16,625 nt of DNA from Pseudomonadota bacterium (GCA_023458595.1 JAEWYT010000174.1:1-16625), one strand, 5' to 3'; numbered from the stretch's first letter, positions 5,764-12,141 are shown. The notes: a model not told the origin generated them from the sequence alone. Numbers and translations: made by a program.

Positions 5764-6714
5764 ATGGCGAAAGGTTTCGCATCGACCGGAGACATGACGG
5801 AGAAGACCATCACCTTCGCCGAGATCGGCGAGGGGCTCTATGCCTTCACCGCCGAGGGCGACCCGAACACGGGCGTCATCGTCGGCGACGATTCGGTGAT
5901 GGTGATCGACGCGCAGGCGACGCCGGTGATGGCCGAGAAGGTCATCGAGCGCGTTCGCACCGTCACCGACAAGCCGATCCGCTACGTGGTGCTGTCGCAC
6001 TATCACGCCGTGCGCGTGCTCGGCGCCTCGGCATACGGCGCCGACGAGATCCTCGCCTCGGACGCCACCCGTTCGCTGATCGTGGAGCGCGGCAGGGAGG
6101 ACTGGGATTCCGAGCTCGGTCGCTTCCCGCGCCTGTTCCAGGCCGCCGAGTCCGTGCCCGGCCTCACTTGGCCGACCATGACCTTCCCGACCAGGATGAC
6201 GGTGTGGCTCGGCAGGCGCCGCGTCGACCTGATCCACCTCGGCCGCGGCCACACCGCCGGCGACACGGTCGCCTGGGTTCCGGATTCCAAGGTCATGTTC
6301 TCCGGCGACCTCGTCGAGTACCACTCGGCCTGCTACTGCGGCGACGCGCATTTCGCCGACTGGCCGAAGACGCTCGACACGCTGGCGAGCTACGATCCCC
6401 GCGCGCTGGTGCCCGGCCGCGGCGACGCGCTCGACAGCCGCGAGATGGTCGCCGACGGCATCGCGCTCACCCGCGACTTCCTGACCACGCTTTACAACTC
6501 GGTGTCGGAGAGCGCCGCGCGCGGCCTCACCCTGAAGGAGGCCTTCGACAGGTCGCGCGAGGTCATGGACCCGAAGTTCTCCAAATTCGCTATCTACGAG
6601 CACTGCCAGCCCTTCAACGTGGCGCGCGCCTACGACGAGGCCCGGGGCCTCGACCATCCGCGCATCTGGACGGCCGAGCGCGACCGGGAGATGTGGGAAG
6701 CGCTGCAAGGCTGA
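5764..6714 (+). CDS. Metallo-beta-lactamase-fold protein with degenerate metal site
   Basis: 316 aa, MBL fold covering roughly residues 12-225. The first strands GLYAFTAEGDPNTGVIVGDDSVMVIDAQATP (split: near 20-50) are typical of MBL hydrolases. The usual HxHxDH motif reads His79-Tyr-His81-Ala-Val83-Arg84, so the site-2 Asp and third His are gone. His163 (GRGHTAGDT) and Asp182 (FSGDLVEY) remain. The late His of PGHG is Arg219 (VPGRG). The likely ligands H79, H81, H163 and D182 could still hold one metal, or the protein may not be hydrolytic. I recall similar HYHAVRVLGA proteins in other alphaproteobacterial aromatic clusters, so the change looks family-wide rather than a decayed gene. The start at 5764 follows GGAGGA by 9 bases; Met12 is an alternative. 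Fourth gene of the operon; the substrate is unknown, with a thioester or lactone side product as a guess. Confidence 0.85.
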   Translation: MAKGFASTGDMTEKTITFAEIGEGLYAFTAEGDPNTGVIVGDDSVMVIDAQATPVMAEKVIERVRTVTDKPIRYVVLSHYHAVRVLGASAYGADEILASDATRSLIVERGREDWDSELGRFPRLFQAAESVPGLTWPTMTFPTRMTVWLGRRRVDLIHLGRGHTAGDTVAWVPDSKVMFSGDLVEYHSACYCGDAHFADWPKTLDTLASYDPRALVPGRGDALDSREMVADGIALTRDFLTTLYNSVSESAARGLTLKEAFDRSREVMDPKFSKFAIYEHCQPFNVARAYDEARGLDHPRIWTAERDREMWEALQG

Positions 6715-6775
6715 CGGCCCGAAAATCCAAGGAAAACAAAGACTACAAGGCAAGAGCGGAATCGGGGAGGGAAGA

Positions 6776-8389
6776 ATGGGCAAAACGCAGCACCGCCATG
6801 CCGTGTTCAGCTTCGGCTACAGTCGCTCGGCCGACCAGGACGCGGCCTCGGCCGTCCGCCATCCGGCGATCGTCGTCGGCGCGGGGCCGGTCGGGCTCGC
6901 CGCGGCGATCGATCTCGGACAGCGCGGAATTCCCGTGGTGGTGCTCGACGATGCCGACCGCATCGGCGAGGGCTCTCGCGGGCTCTGCTATTCCAAGCGC
7001 TGCCTCGAGATCCTCGACACGCTCGGGGCGGGCGAGCAGGTCGCCGGGAAGGGCGTCGGCTGGAAGGTCGGCAAGGTCTACTTCCACGACCAGGAGGTCT
7101 ACGAGTTCGACCTTCTTCCCGAGCCGGGCCACAAGATGCCGGCCTTCGTCAACCTGCAGCAGTACTATCTCGAGAAGTACCTGGTCGAGCGCGTCGGCGA
7201 GCTCGACAACGTCACCGTGCGCTGGCGCAACAAGGTGACGGGCGTCAGCCAGGACGAGGACGGCGTCACCATCGATATCGACACGCCGGACGGCCCCTAT
7301 CGGCTCGTGGCCGACTGGCTGATCGCCGCCGACGGCGCCAATTCGACGTTGCGCAAGCTGATGAACATCGAGTTCGTCGGCGAGACCTTCCGCGACCAGT
7401 TCCTGATCGCCGACATCAAGATGGAGGCGGACTTCCCGGCGATCCGGCGATTCTGGTTCGAGCCGCCCTTCCACAACGGCCAGTCGACGTTGTTGCACAA
7501 GCAGCCCGACGGCGTCTGGCGCGTCGACTTCCAGATCGGCTGGGACGCCGATCCGAAGGAGGAGACGAAGCCGGAGAAGGTGCGTGCCCGTCTCGACAGG
7601 ATGATGGAGGGCCGCCCCTACGAGCTCGAATGGGTGTCGGTCTACACCTTCCAGTGCCGGCGCAACGAGCGTTTCCTCTACGATCGCGTGCTCTTCGCCG
7701 GCGACGCCGCCCACCAGGTCTCCCCCTTCGGCGCGCGCGGCGCCAATTCCGGCATCGAGGATTCCCACAACCTCGCCTGGAAGCTCGCCCTGGTCCTGAA
7801 GGGCGAGGCGCCCGCCGCGCTGCTGCGGACCTACGATCTGGAGCGCATTCAGGCGGCCGAGACCAATATCGGCCACTCGACCCGGTCGACGGACTTCCTC
7901 GTGCCGAAGAGCCCGGGCGACAAGCGCCTGCGCGACGCCGTGCTCGATCTCGCCACGGAATTCCCGTTCGCCCGCCGGATGGTCAATTCCGGCCGCCTGC
8001 ACACCGCCGCCCACTACCGCAGCCCGCTGACGACGCCGGACGCCGACGCCTTCGCCGGCTCGGCGAAGCTCGGCGACCCGGCGGCCGACGCGCCGATGGC
8101 CGACGCCTCGGGCAAGCCGGTCTGGCTGCTCAACGCCCTGTCGCGCGACTTCACGCTCGTCTCCGTCGCCAACGGCGCCAGGCCGAACGTGCCCGAGGGC
8201 GTCGCGCTGGTCAGCGTCGGCGAGGACCTGATGGACGCCTCCGGGCTGTTCACGGAGCGCTACGACGCCACGCCGGGCGCCTGCTATCTGTTCCGGCCCG
8301 ACCAGTACCTGACGGCCCGGTTCCGCTCCTACGACAGGGCCGCGGTCGAACAGGCGCTGCAGCGCGCCAGGGGAGAGATGAATGGCTGA
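6776..8389 (+). CDS. FAD-dependent aromatic monooxygenase, 3-hydroxyphenylacetate 6-hydroxylase (MhaA)-like
   Basis: 537 aa, group A flavoprotein monooxygenase (PheA/UbiH/MhpA type). It has an N-terminal extension of about 30 residues, a Rossmann ADP-binding motif GAGPVG at 35-40, the DG motif Asp186-Gly187 in LIAADGANS, and the flavin-ribityl motif LFAGDAAHQVSPFGARGAN with Gly309-Asp310. A C-terminal thioredoxin-like domain follows (about 415-535). Such enzymes add one oxygen atom to a phenol using NAD(P)H and O2. It lies 61 bp after the MBL gene and overlaps the next gene, a 67-aa protein, by 8 bases. A flavoprotein plus tiny coupling protein beside homogentisate genes matches the MhaA/MhaB 3-hydroxyphenylacetate 6-hydroxylase described in Pseudomonas putida, which forms homogentisate. 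The alternative is a 3-(3-hydroxyphenyl)propionate-type hydroxylase. Family certain; substrate inferred from context. Confidence 0.88.
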   Translation: MGKTQHRHAVFSFGYSRSADQDAASAVRHPAIVVGAGPVGLAAAIDLGQRGIPVVVLDDADRIGEGSRGLCYSKRCLEILDTLGAGEQVAGKGVGWKVGKVYFHDQEVYEFDLLPEPGHKMPAFVNLQQYYLEKYLVERVGELDNVTVRWRNKVTGVSQDEDGVTIDIDTPDGPYRLVADWLIAADGANSTLRKLMNIEFVGETFRDQFLIADIKMEADFPAIRRFWFEPPFHNGQSTLLHKQPDGVWRVDFQIGWDADPKEETKPEKVRARLDRMMEGRPYELEWVSVYTFQCRRNERFLYDRVLFAGDAAHQVSPFGARGANSGIEDSHNLAWKLALVLKGEAPAALLRTYDLERIQAAETNIGHSTRSTDFLVPKSPGDKRLRDAVLDLATEFPFARRMVNSGRLHTAAHYRSPLTTPDADAFAGSAKLGDPAADAPMADASGKPVWLLNALSRDFTLVSVANGARPNVPEGVALVSVGEDLMDASGLFTERYDATPGACYLFRPDQYLTARFRSYDRAAVEQALQRARGEMNG

Positions 8390-8585
8390 TCTGGACACCT
8401 CCTCCCGCTTCGAGAACCCCGACGCGGCCTTCCATGTTCTCGTCGACGCGCACCGTCCGCTCGACGCCGAGCAGAGCGCCGCGTTCAACGCCCGGCTCGT
8501 CCTGCTGCTCGCCAACCACATCGGCGACATCGACGTGCTCAGGCGGGCGGTCGAGGCCGCCGCCAGGACGGGGCGGCAGGGGTAG
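8382..8585 (+). CDS. DUF2783 small protein, candidate coupling subunit of the monooxygenase (MhaB-like)
   Basis: 67 aa, soluble and probably all helical. Its centre reads RPLDAEQSAAFNARLVLLLA, followed by NHIGDIDVLRRAVEAA, the pattern I know as DUF2783. The ATG at 8382 lies inside the end of the monooxygenase gene (8-base overlap), so the two are probably translated together in near-equal amounts. In the P. putida 3-hydroxyphenylacetate 6-hydroxylase a very small protein (MhaB) is needed with the flavoprotein (MhaA) for productive hydroxylation. Position and size make this the likely counterpart here. There are no cysteines and no cofactor motif. Assignment to DUF2783 is fairly secure; the coupling role is inferred. 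Confidence 0.8.
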   Translation: MADLDTSSRFENPDAAFHVLVDAHRPLDAEQSAAFNARLVLLLANHIGDIDVLRRAVEAAARTGRQG

Positions 8586-8759
8586 CGCGCGGCCGCCGTC
8601 CGCCGGATGGGCGGGGGCTGCGGCGAAGGCGGGGGAGAGGCGGCATATGGGCGGTGCCGGGGCGACGCGCGGGTCGGGCATGGGCTGGGCGCCGCTGCGC
8701 TCGCAATTCCCGCCGCGATCGCCTATCTCAGGGGCGTCCGCCGACCGCTGGAGACGACC

Positions 8760-9272
8760 ATGCGCGCCATTCCTTTCCTCCCCGTCATGCTGGCCCTGCT
8801 TGTCTTTGCAGCCGCGCCGGCCGTGGCCCAGGAACCCGACCTGATCTTCAAGAAGTCGACGGTCTGGAAGTTCCTGACCCCCGACCACAAGCTCGCGACC
8901 TACGGCATCGACGACCCCAAGGTCGAAGGCGTCGCCTGCCACTTCACCGTGCCGGAGAAGGGCGGCCTGAGCGGCATGTTCGGCGTCGCCGAGGAGCTTT
9001 CCGACGTCTCGCTCGCCTGCCGCCAGGTCGGGCCGATCGGCTTCAGGGAGAAGTTCGAGCAGGGCGAGGAAATGTTCACCGAGCGCCGCTCCGTCTTCTT
9101 CAAGAGGATGCGCATCGTTCGCGGCTGCGACGCGAAGCGGAACGTGCTGGTCTACCTCGTCTATACCGACAAGCTGATCGAGGGCAGTCCGCAGAACTCC
9201 ACCTCGAGCGTCCCGATCATGCCGTGGGGCGACGGCGAGCCGCCCCGCTGCGCCGATTTCGTCGAGGAATAG
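8760..9272 (+). CDS. creA: CreA-family exported protein
   Basis: 170 aa. A signal peptide occupies residues 1-23 (hydrophobic core, AVAQ-E cleavage). The mature part follows the CreA family: LIFKKSTVWKFLTPDHKLATY near 27-47, DDPKVEGVACHFT, then VAEELSDVSLACRQVGPI, a basic RSVFFKRMRIVRGCD segment, LVYLVYTDKLIEGSPQNSTS and IMPWG. CreA is a periplasmic protein of unknown biochemical function, first named from the E. coli creABCD locus; no creBCD neighbours are visible here. Three cysteines before the C-terminus could form disulfides. The ATG at 8760 follows GGAGA by 5 bases; the longer upstream frame is GC-rich read-through without a better start. The 174 bp before it hold no gene I can recognise. 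It is not obviously part of the aromatic operon. Confidence 0.85.
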   Translation: MRAIPFLPVMLALLVFAAAPAVAQEPDLIFKKSTVWKFLTPDHKLATYGIDDPKVEGVACHFTVPEKGGLSGMFGVAEELSDVSLACRQVGPIGFREKFEQGEEMFTERRSVFFKRMRIVRGCDAKRNVLVYLVYTDKLIEGSPQNSTSSVPIMPWGDGEPPRCADFVEE

Positions 9273-9310
9273 CGCCGGGCCCGCGGTCGCGCGCCGATTT
9301 GCGCCGATTT
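9250..9310 (+). repeat. Three copies of GCGCCGATTT around the creA stop
   Basis: GCGCCGATTT occurs at 9250-9259 (end of creA), 9291-9300 and 9301-9310, the last two in direct tandem. A T6 run (9317-9322) follows. No clear stem precedes the T run, so I do not call a terminator; the repeats may be slippage or a binding site. Confidence 0.6.
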
Positions 9311-9416
9311 CCGACATTTTTTCTGCATGGCTGTTCCCGCCGCACGAGCAGTATCCGCACAGGCGTCAATTGTGCTATGCAATACGCCGTTTGGCAGTGC
9401 AGCGTAGGGGGATAGC

Positions 9417-10073
9417 GTGTTGCAGCCGGTACTTCGCCCCAAGGCCGTCGTCTTCGACGTCGGCAACGTGCTTCTCGATTGGAACCCTGCCTATCTCTAC
9501 GAGAAGCTGATCCCGGACGCCGAGGAACGAACCTGGTTTCTCACCCATGTGGTGACGCTCGGCTGGCATCTCGCGCAGGATCGCGGCCGCAGCTGCAAGG
9601 ACGGCATAGCCGAGCTGACCAAGCGGTTTCCGGGCTCGGCGCAACTGATCGCCGCCTTCTACGAGCGCTGGCTCGAGACGATCCGCGGGCCGATCGAGGG
9701 AACCGTCGCGGTGATGGAGGCGCTGCGGGACGAAGGCGTTCCGGTGCACGCGATCACGAATTTCTCGGCCGAGCTGTGGCCGCTCACCGCCAGGGCGTAT
9801 CCCTTTCTCGGCCATTTCGGCGAGGCGGTCGTTTCCGGCGAGGTCGGCTTCATCAAGCCGGACCCCCGCATTTTCGACGTCCTGGTCGCTCGCACGGGGC
9901 TTGCGCCGGACGCGATGGTCTTCATCGACGACAACGCCGACAATGTCGACGCCGCTTGCCAGCTCGGGTTCAACGCGATGCGATTCACCACCCCGGAAGC
10001 CCTCGCGAGCGATCTGGAAGCGCTCGGCCTGCCGGTCTCAGCGGCCGCAGCCGATGCCCCGGTGCAGGCATAG
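9417..10073 (+). CDS. HAD-superfamily hydrolase (HAD-IA variant 3, YihX-like)
   Basis: 218 aa. The Rossmann-like HAD core contains all four motifs: nucleophile Asp14 in VFDVGNVLLDW, threonine in AITNFS, lysine in GFIKPDPRIF and the acidic FIDDNADNV. A helical C1 cap lies between, about residues 20-90. The +2 position after the nucleophile is Gly, as in E. coli YihX (DLGNV), which is a sugar-phosphate phosphatase. A small-molecule phosphatase is therefore more likely than a dehalogenase; the substrate is unknown. The start is a GTG at 9417 preceded by AGGGGGA; the following codon, TTG, is another candidate. The gene stands alone, and its last 36 bases overlap the convergent small gene at 10038-10190. 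The last 12 residues are Ala-rich and variable-looking. Confidence 0.88.
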   Translation: MLQPVLRPKAVVFDVGNVLLDWNPAYLYEKLIPDAEERTWFLTHVVTLGWHLAQDRGRSCKDGIAELTKRFPGSAQLIAAFYERWLETIRGPIEGTVAVMEALRDEGVPVHAITNFSAELWPLTARAYPFLGHFGEAVVSGEVGFIKPDPRIFDVLVARTGLAPDAMVFIDDNADNVDAACQLGFNAMRFTTPEALASDLEALGLPVSAAAADAPVQA

Positions 10074-10190
10074 ATCGGCCTGCGTCATCGGCCCGGAATA
10101 GTCCGACTTCACCAGAACCGGCGCCGCGAACAGGAATGCGGTGCCGGCGAGCATGGTGACGACCGCCAGCGACATAACGAACTTACCCAT
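10038..10190 (-). CDS. Small exported or membrane-anchored peptide (50 aa)
   Basis: ORF of 50 codons with ATG at 10190 and TGA at 10040-10038, too short for most gene callers. A GGAGAGG ribosome site lies 8 bases upstream on the minus strand, which is the best evidence that it is real. The product has a basic start (MGKF), a hydrophobic stretch at residues 5-27 (SLAVVTMLAGTAFLFAAPVL) and a short tail ending in CLHRGIGCGR with two cysteines (41 and 48). It could be a signal peptide with a tiny secreted part, or a single-span membrane peptide. It overlaps the end of the HAD gene on the opposite strand by 36 bases. I do not recognise the family. Confidence 0.55.
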   Translation of the reverse strand: MGKFVMSLAVVTMLAGTAFLFAAPVLVKSDYSGPMTQADLCLHRGIGCGR

Positions 10191-10321
10191 CGGATTGGCC
10201 TCTCCGTACGCGGATGAACGACAACGTGCGGCGAGGGATACGCATTCGCGCCTGAGCCGGGCCTGAAGGGGCGGTTCATGTGCCGTTCAAGAGTGTTAAC
10301 GGTGAGGCGCGGTCCGCGGCA

Positions 10322-10350
10322 GCGCGCGAAATGCGCCGCATTTCGAGCGC
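10322..10350. promoter_or_regulatory. 29-bp near-perfect palindrome upstream of cysS
   Basis: Dyad symmetry centred on C10336: nine consecutive paired bases on each side (CGAAATGCG / CGCATTTCG), one mismatch, then four more pairs (GCGC / GCGC), 14 of 15 pairs in all. It lies 18 bases before the candidate cysS -35 and upstream of the divergent small gene. With only one base at the centre it suits a protein dimer site better than an RNA hairpin. No T tract follows. Confidence 0.6.
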
Positions 10351-10368
10351 CGAGGCCGGCTTAATCAC

Positions 10369-10397
10369 TTGACGCCGCCCCCTTCCTGCGCGCATAT
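10369..10397 (+). promoter_or_regulatory. Candidate cysS promoter
   Basis: TTGACG (10369-10374), exactly 17 bases, then GCATAT (10392-10397). The -35 matches 5 of 6 consensus bases; the -10 is weak. The predicted start would fall near 10404-10406, at or just before an ATG that opens a short ORF. This is the only reasonable -35/-10 pair I see in the region. Confidence 0.35.
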
Positions 10398-10405
10398 CGC
10401 GGCCC

Positions 10406-10456
10406 ATGACGGCTTCACGCGAAGTTATCATTCGCTCGATCATTATTTGTGGCTAG
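10406..10456 (+). CDS. Candidate leader peptide upstream of cysS
   Basis: 16-codon ORF MTASREVIIRSIIICG ending in TAG at 10454-10456. It contains five Ile codons and, second from last, a Cys codon (TGT, 10448-10450), and its stop lies inside the 5' arm of a hairpin. It has no ribosome site and would be nearly leaderless if the candidate promoter is right. A Cys-sensing leader before cysteinyl-tRNA synthetase would make sense, but a single Cys codon is thin evidence. Confidence 0.22.
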   Translation: MTASREVIIRSIIICG

Positions 10457-10471
10457 CGCTCAACGCTGGCC
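10451..10471 (+). promoter_or_regulatory. Hairpin overlapping the leader stop codon
   Basis: GGCTAGCG (10451-10458) pairs with CGCTGGCC (10464-10471) over 8 bp including one G-U, with loop CTCAA. Its 3' arm overlaps the self-complementary GGCCGCGGCC (10468-10477), so alternative folds exclude each other. TTTTT follows at 10484-10488. It may be an attenuator, but it is not a strong terminator by itself. Confidence 0.35.
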
Positions 10472-10543
10472 GCGGCCGTTCCCTTTTTCTCGTCGAACAA
10501 GGACACTCGGACGCCCCGGCCGGCAGGCAGGTGAGGGTTTGAC

Positions 10544-11974
10544 GTGAGTTTGCGGCTCTACAACACGCTGACGCGGACGAAGGAGGACTTCCACCCCCTC
10601 GACCCCGAAAACGTGCGCATGTACGTCTGCGGACCGACCGTCTACGACTTCGCGCATATCGGCAACGCGCGGCCGGCGATCGTGTTCGACGTGCTGTTCC
10701 GCCTGCTGCGCCACGTCTACGGGCCGGACCACGTCACCTATGTCCGCAACATCACGGACGTCGACGACAAGATCAACGCGCGTGCCGCCCGCGACTATCC
10801 GGACCTTCCGCTCAACGAGGCGATCCGCAAGGTAACGGAGCTGACCGAGAAGCAGTACCACGAGGACGTCGACGCGCTTGGCTGCCTGCGCCCCACGGTC
10901 GAGCCGCGCGCGACCGAGCACATCGTCGAGATGAAGGCGCTGATCGAGAAGCTGGTCGAGGGCGGCCACGCCTATGTGGCGGAGGACCACGTCCTCTTCG
11001 ACGTGCCCTCGATGCCGAAATACGGCGAGCTGGCCCGGCGTTCCCTCGACGAGATGCAGGCTGGCGCCCGCGTCGACGTCGCGCCCTACAAGAAGGACGC
11101 GATGGACTTCGTCCTGTGGAAGCCCTCCAAGCCCGGCGAGCCGGCCTGGGAAAGTCCCTGCGGGATCGCGACGCCCGGCCGCCCGGGCTGGCACATCGAG
11201 TGCTCGGCGATGGCCTGGAAGCATCTGGGCCAGCAGTTCGACATCCACGGCGGCGGCATCGACCTCGTCTTCCCCCACCACGAGAACGAGGTCGCCCAGA
11301 CCTGCTGCGCCTTCCACGAGGACCGCATGGCGCAGGTGTGGATGCACAACGGCTTCCTGCAGGTCGAGGGCGAGAAGATGTCGAAGTCGCTCGGCAACTT
11401 CATCACGATCCGGGAGCTGCTGGACGAGTGGCCGGGTGAGGCCCTCCGATTCAACATGCTCCGTACGCACTACAGAGAACCAATCGACTGGACAATGAAG
11501 AGCCTCGATGAGTCACACAAGATTTTGTGGGATTGGTACGGCGAACTCAGCGAGACGGAAGCTAATCCAGAGCCGGCCGATGATGTAATTGAGGCGCTAT
11601 CGAATGATCTAAATACTCCAGGCGCGATAACTGCTCTACACGCGCTGCGAAAACGGAAGGATTATTCCGGCCTTCTAGCGTCACTTGAGTTGTTGGGCTT
11701 CTCTGGAAGCCGCAAAAATATTCGGCGGAGTATCAGGATCAACGTGCCGCTCGTCACGGGAAAAGGGGCATTGTATCCCCCAGTCGTTTCGACTGGACCA
11801 GACAGACAAAAAGTCAATGCATTGATCGATGCCCGCAACGCCGCTCGCACGGCGAAAAATTGGGCCGAGGCCGACCGCATCCGCGACGAACTCGCCGATA
11901 TGGGCGTCGCCCTCAAGGACGCCAAGGACCCCGCTACGGGCGAACTGGTCACCACCTGGGAGATCGCGCGGTGA
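10544..11974 (+). CDS. cysS: Cysteinyl-tRNA synthetase
   Basis: 476 aa, normal length. It charges tRNA-Cys in the cytoplasm. The GTG start at 10544 follows AGGTGAGGG by 6 bases. Class I motifs are HIGN at 38-41 and KMSKS at 278-282. Zinc and cysteine-site ligands are Cys29 (MYVCGPTVYD), Cys220 (HIECSAMA), His245 and Glu249 (PHHENE). The DALR/anticodon part follows, with NDLNTP near 350 and ALIDARNAARTAKNWAEADR near the end, closing in TTWEIAR. All catalytic features are intact, so the protein should work. Odd point: codons for about residues 303-428 have much lower GC and rarer codons than the rest (see 11452-11826). Downstream lies the GIY-YIG cassette, starting 27 bp after the stop. Confidence 0.96.
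   Translation: MSLRLYNTLTRTKEDFHPLDPENVRMYVCGPTVYDFAHIGNARPAIVFDVLFRLLRHVYGPDHVTYVRNITDVDDKINARAARDYPDLPLNEAIRKVTELTEKQYHEDVDALGCLRPTVEPRATEHIVEMKALIEKLVEGGHAYVAEDHVLFDVPSMPKYGELARRSLDEMQAGARVDVAPYKKDAMDFVLWKPSKPGEPAWESPCGIATPGRPGWHIECSAMAWKHLGQQFDIHGGGIDLVFPHHENEVAQTCCAFHEDRMAQVWMHNGFLQVEGEKMSKSLGNFITIRELLDEWPGEALRFNMLRTHYREPIDWTMKSLDESHKILWDWYGELSETEANPEPADDVIEALSNDLNTPGAITALHALRKRKDYSGLLASLELLGFSGSRKNIRRSIRINVPLVTGKGALYPPVVSTGPDRQKVNALIDARNAARTAKNWAEADRIRDELADMGVALKDAKDPATGELVTTWEIAR
11452..11826 (+). other. Low-GC mosaic segment inside cysS
   Basis: Counting bases 11461-11820 by hand gives 185 G+C of 360 (51%). The 60-base lines just before (11401-11460) and after (11821-11880) are both 63%, and 11281-11340 is 68%. 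The segment uses codons such as CTA, ATA, AAT and TTG that are rare in neighbouring genes, yet the frame stays open and conserved CysS motifs continue through it. It encodes the end of the KMSKS-side region and most of the DALR domain. The simplest reading is replacement by homologous DNA from a lower-GC relative; relaxed selection is the alternative. The boundaries are approximate. Confidence 0.65.
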
Positions 11975-12001
11975 GTACGCGCCGCTCCACCCCCCCGGCG
12001 G

Positions 12002-12029
12002 TCATTGCCGGGCTTGTCCCGGCAATCCA
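12002..12029 (+). repeat. Left 28-bp inverted repeat of the GIY-YIG cassette
   Basis: Imperfect-free hairpin: TTGCCGGG and CCCGGCAA arms around CTTGT. All 28 bases are identical to the reverse complement of 12449-12476. It begins 27 bp after the cysS stop. Same family as the copies at 4045-4071, 4114-4141 and 12059-12086. Confidence 0.9.
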
Positions 12030-12058
12030 TTGGCCGTGCGGCGGGCGGCTCGGTGGAT

Positions 12059-12086
12059 TGGATGTCCGGGACGAGCCCGGGCATGA
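12059..12086 (-). repeat. Internal diverged copy of the 28-bp palindromic repeat
   Basis: Same 28-base length, opposite orientation to the left copy and 29 bases from it. It differs at 5 positions. Two changes in one arm are largely matched by changes in the other (TTGCC/GGCAA becomes TGCCC/GGACA), so most of the stem is kept. Translated on the minus strand, such copies read IAGLVPAIH-like peptides. Confidence 0.8.
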
Positions 12087-12141
12087 CCTCTCGGAGTGCG
12101 GGCGGGGTCTCCATCGAAAGGCGCATGCCCGAGGCGACCAG

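Larger units (their letters stand above)
10191..10543. other. 353-bp intergenic region before cysS
   Basis: No full-length gene is seen here. It holds the 5' leader of the small minus-strand gene, a 29-bp palindrome (10322-10350), a candidate promoter (10369-10397), a candidate 16-codon leader peptide (10406-10456) with hairpin, and the cysS ribosome site AGGTGAGGG (10529-10537). Base composition is lower in GC around 10361-10450 than in the genes on either side. Confidence 0.7.

Noticed and set aside
6743..8530. Minus-strand frame of 595 codons antisense to the monooxygenase
   Set aside because: Same high-GC shadow effect; the plus strand carries all flavoprotein motifs.
8586..8759. Possible gene or regulatory RNA between the DUF2783 gene and creA
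   Set aside because: Only GC-rich sequence without a ribosome site, clear stem or conserved-looking peptide; nothing supportable seen.
9311..9330. T6 run after creA as a rho-independent terminator
   Set aside because: No stable stem directly precedes the T run.
12002..12086. CRISPR-like array
   Set aside because: Copies are inverted hairpins of varying sequence with irregular spacing, not direct repeats with unique spacers; no cas genes.
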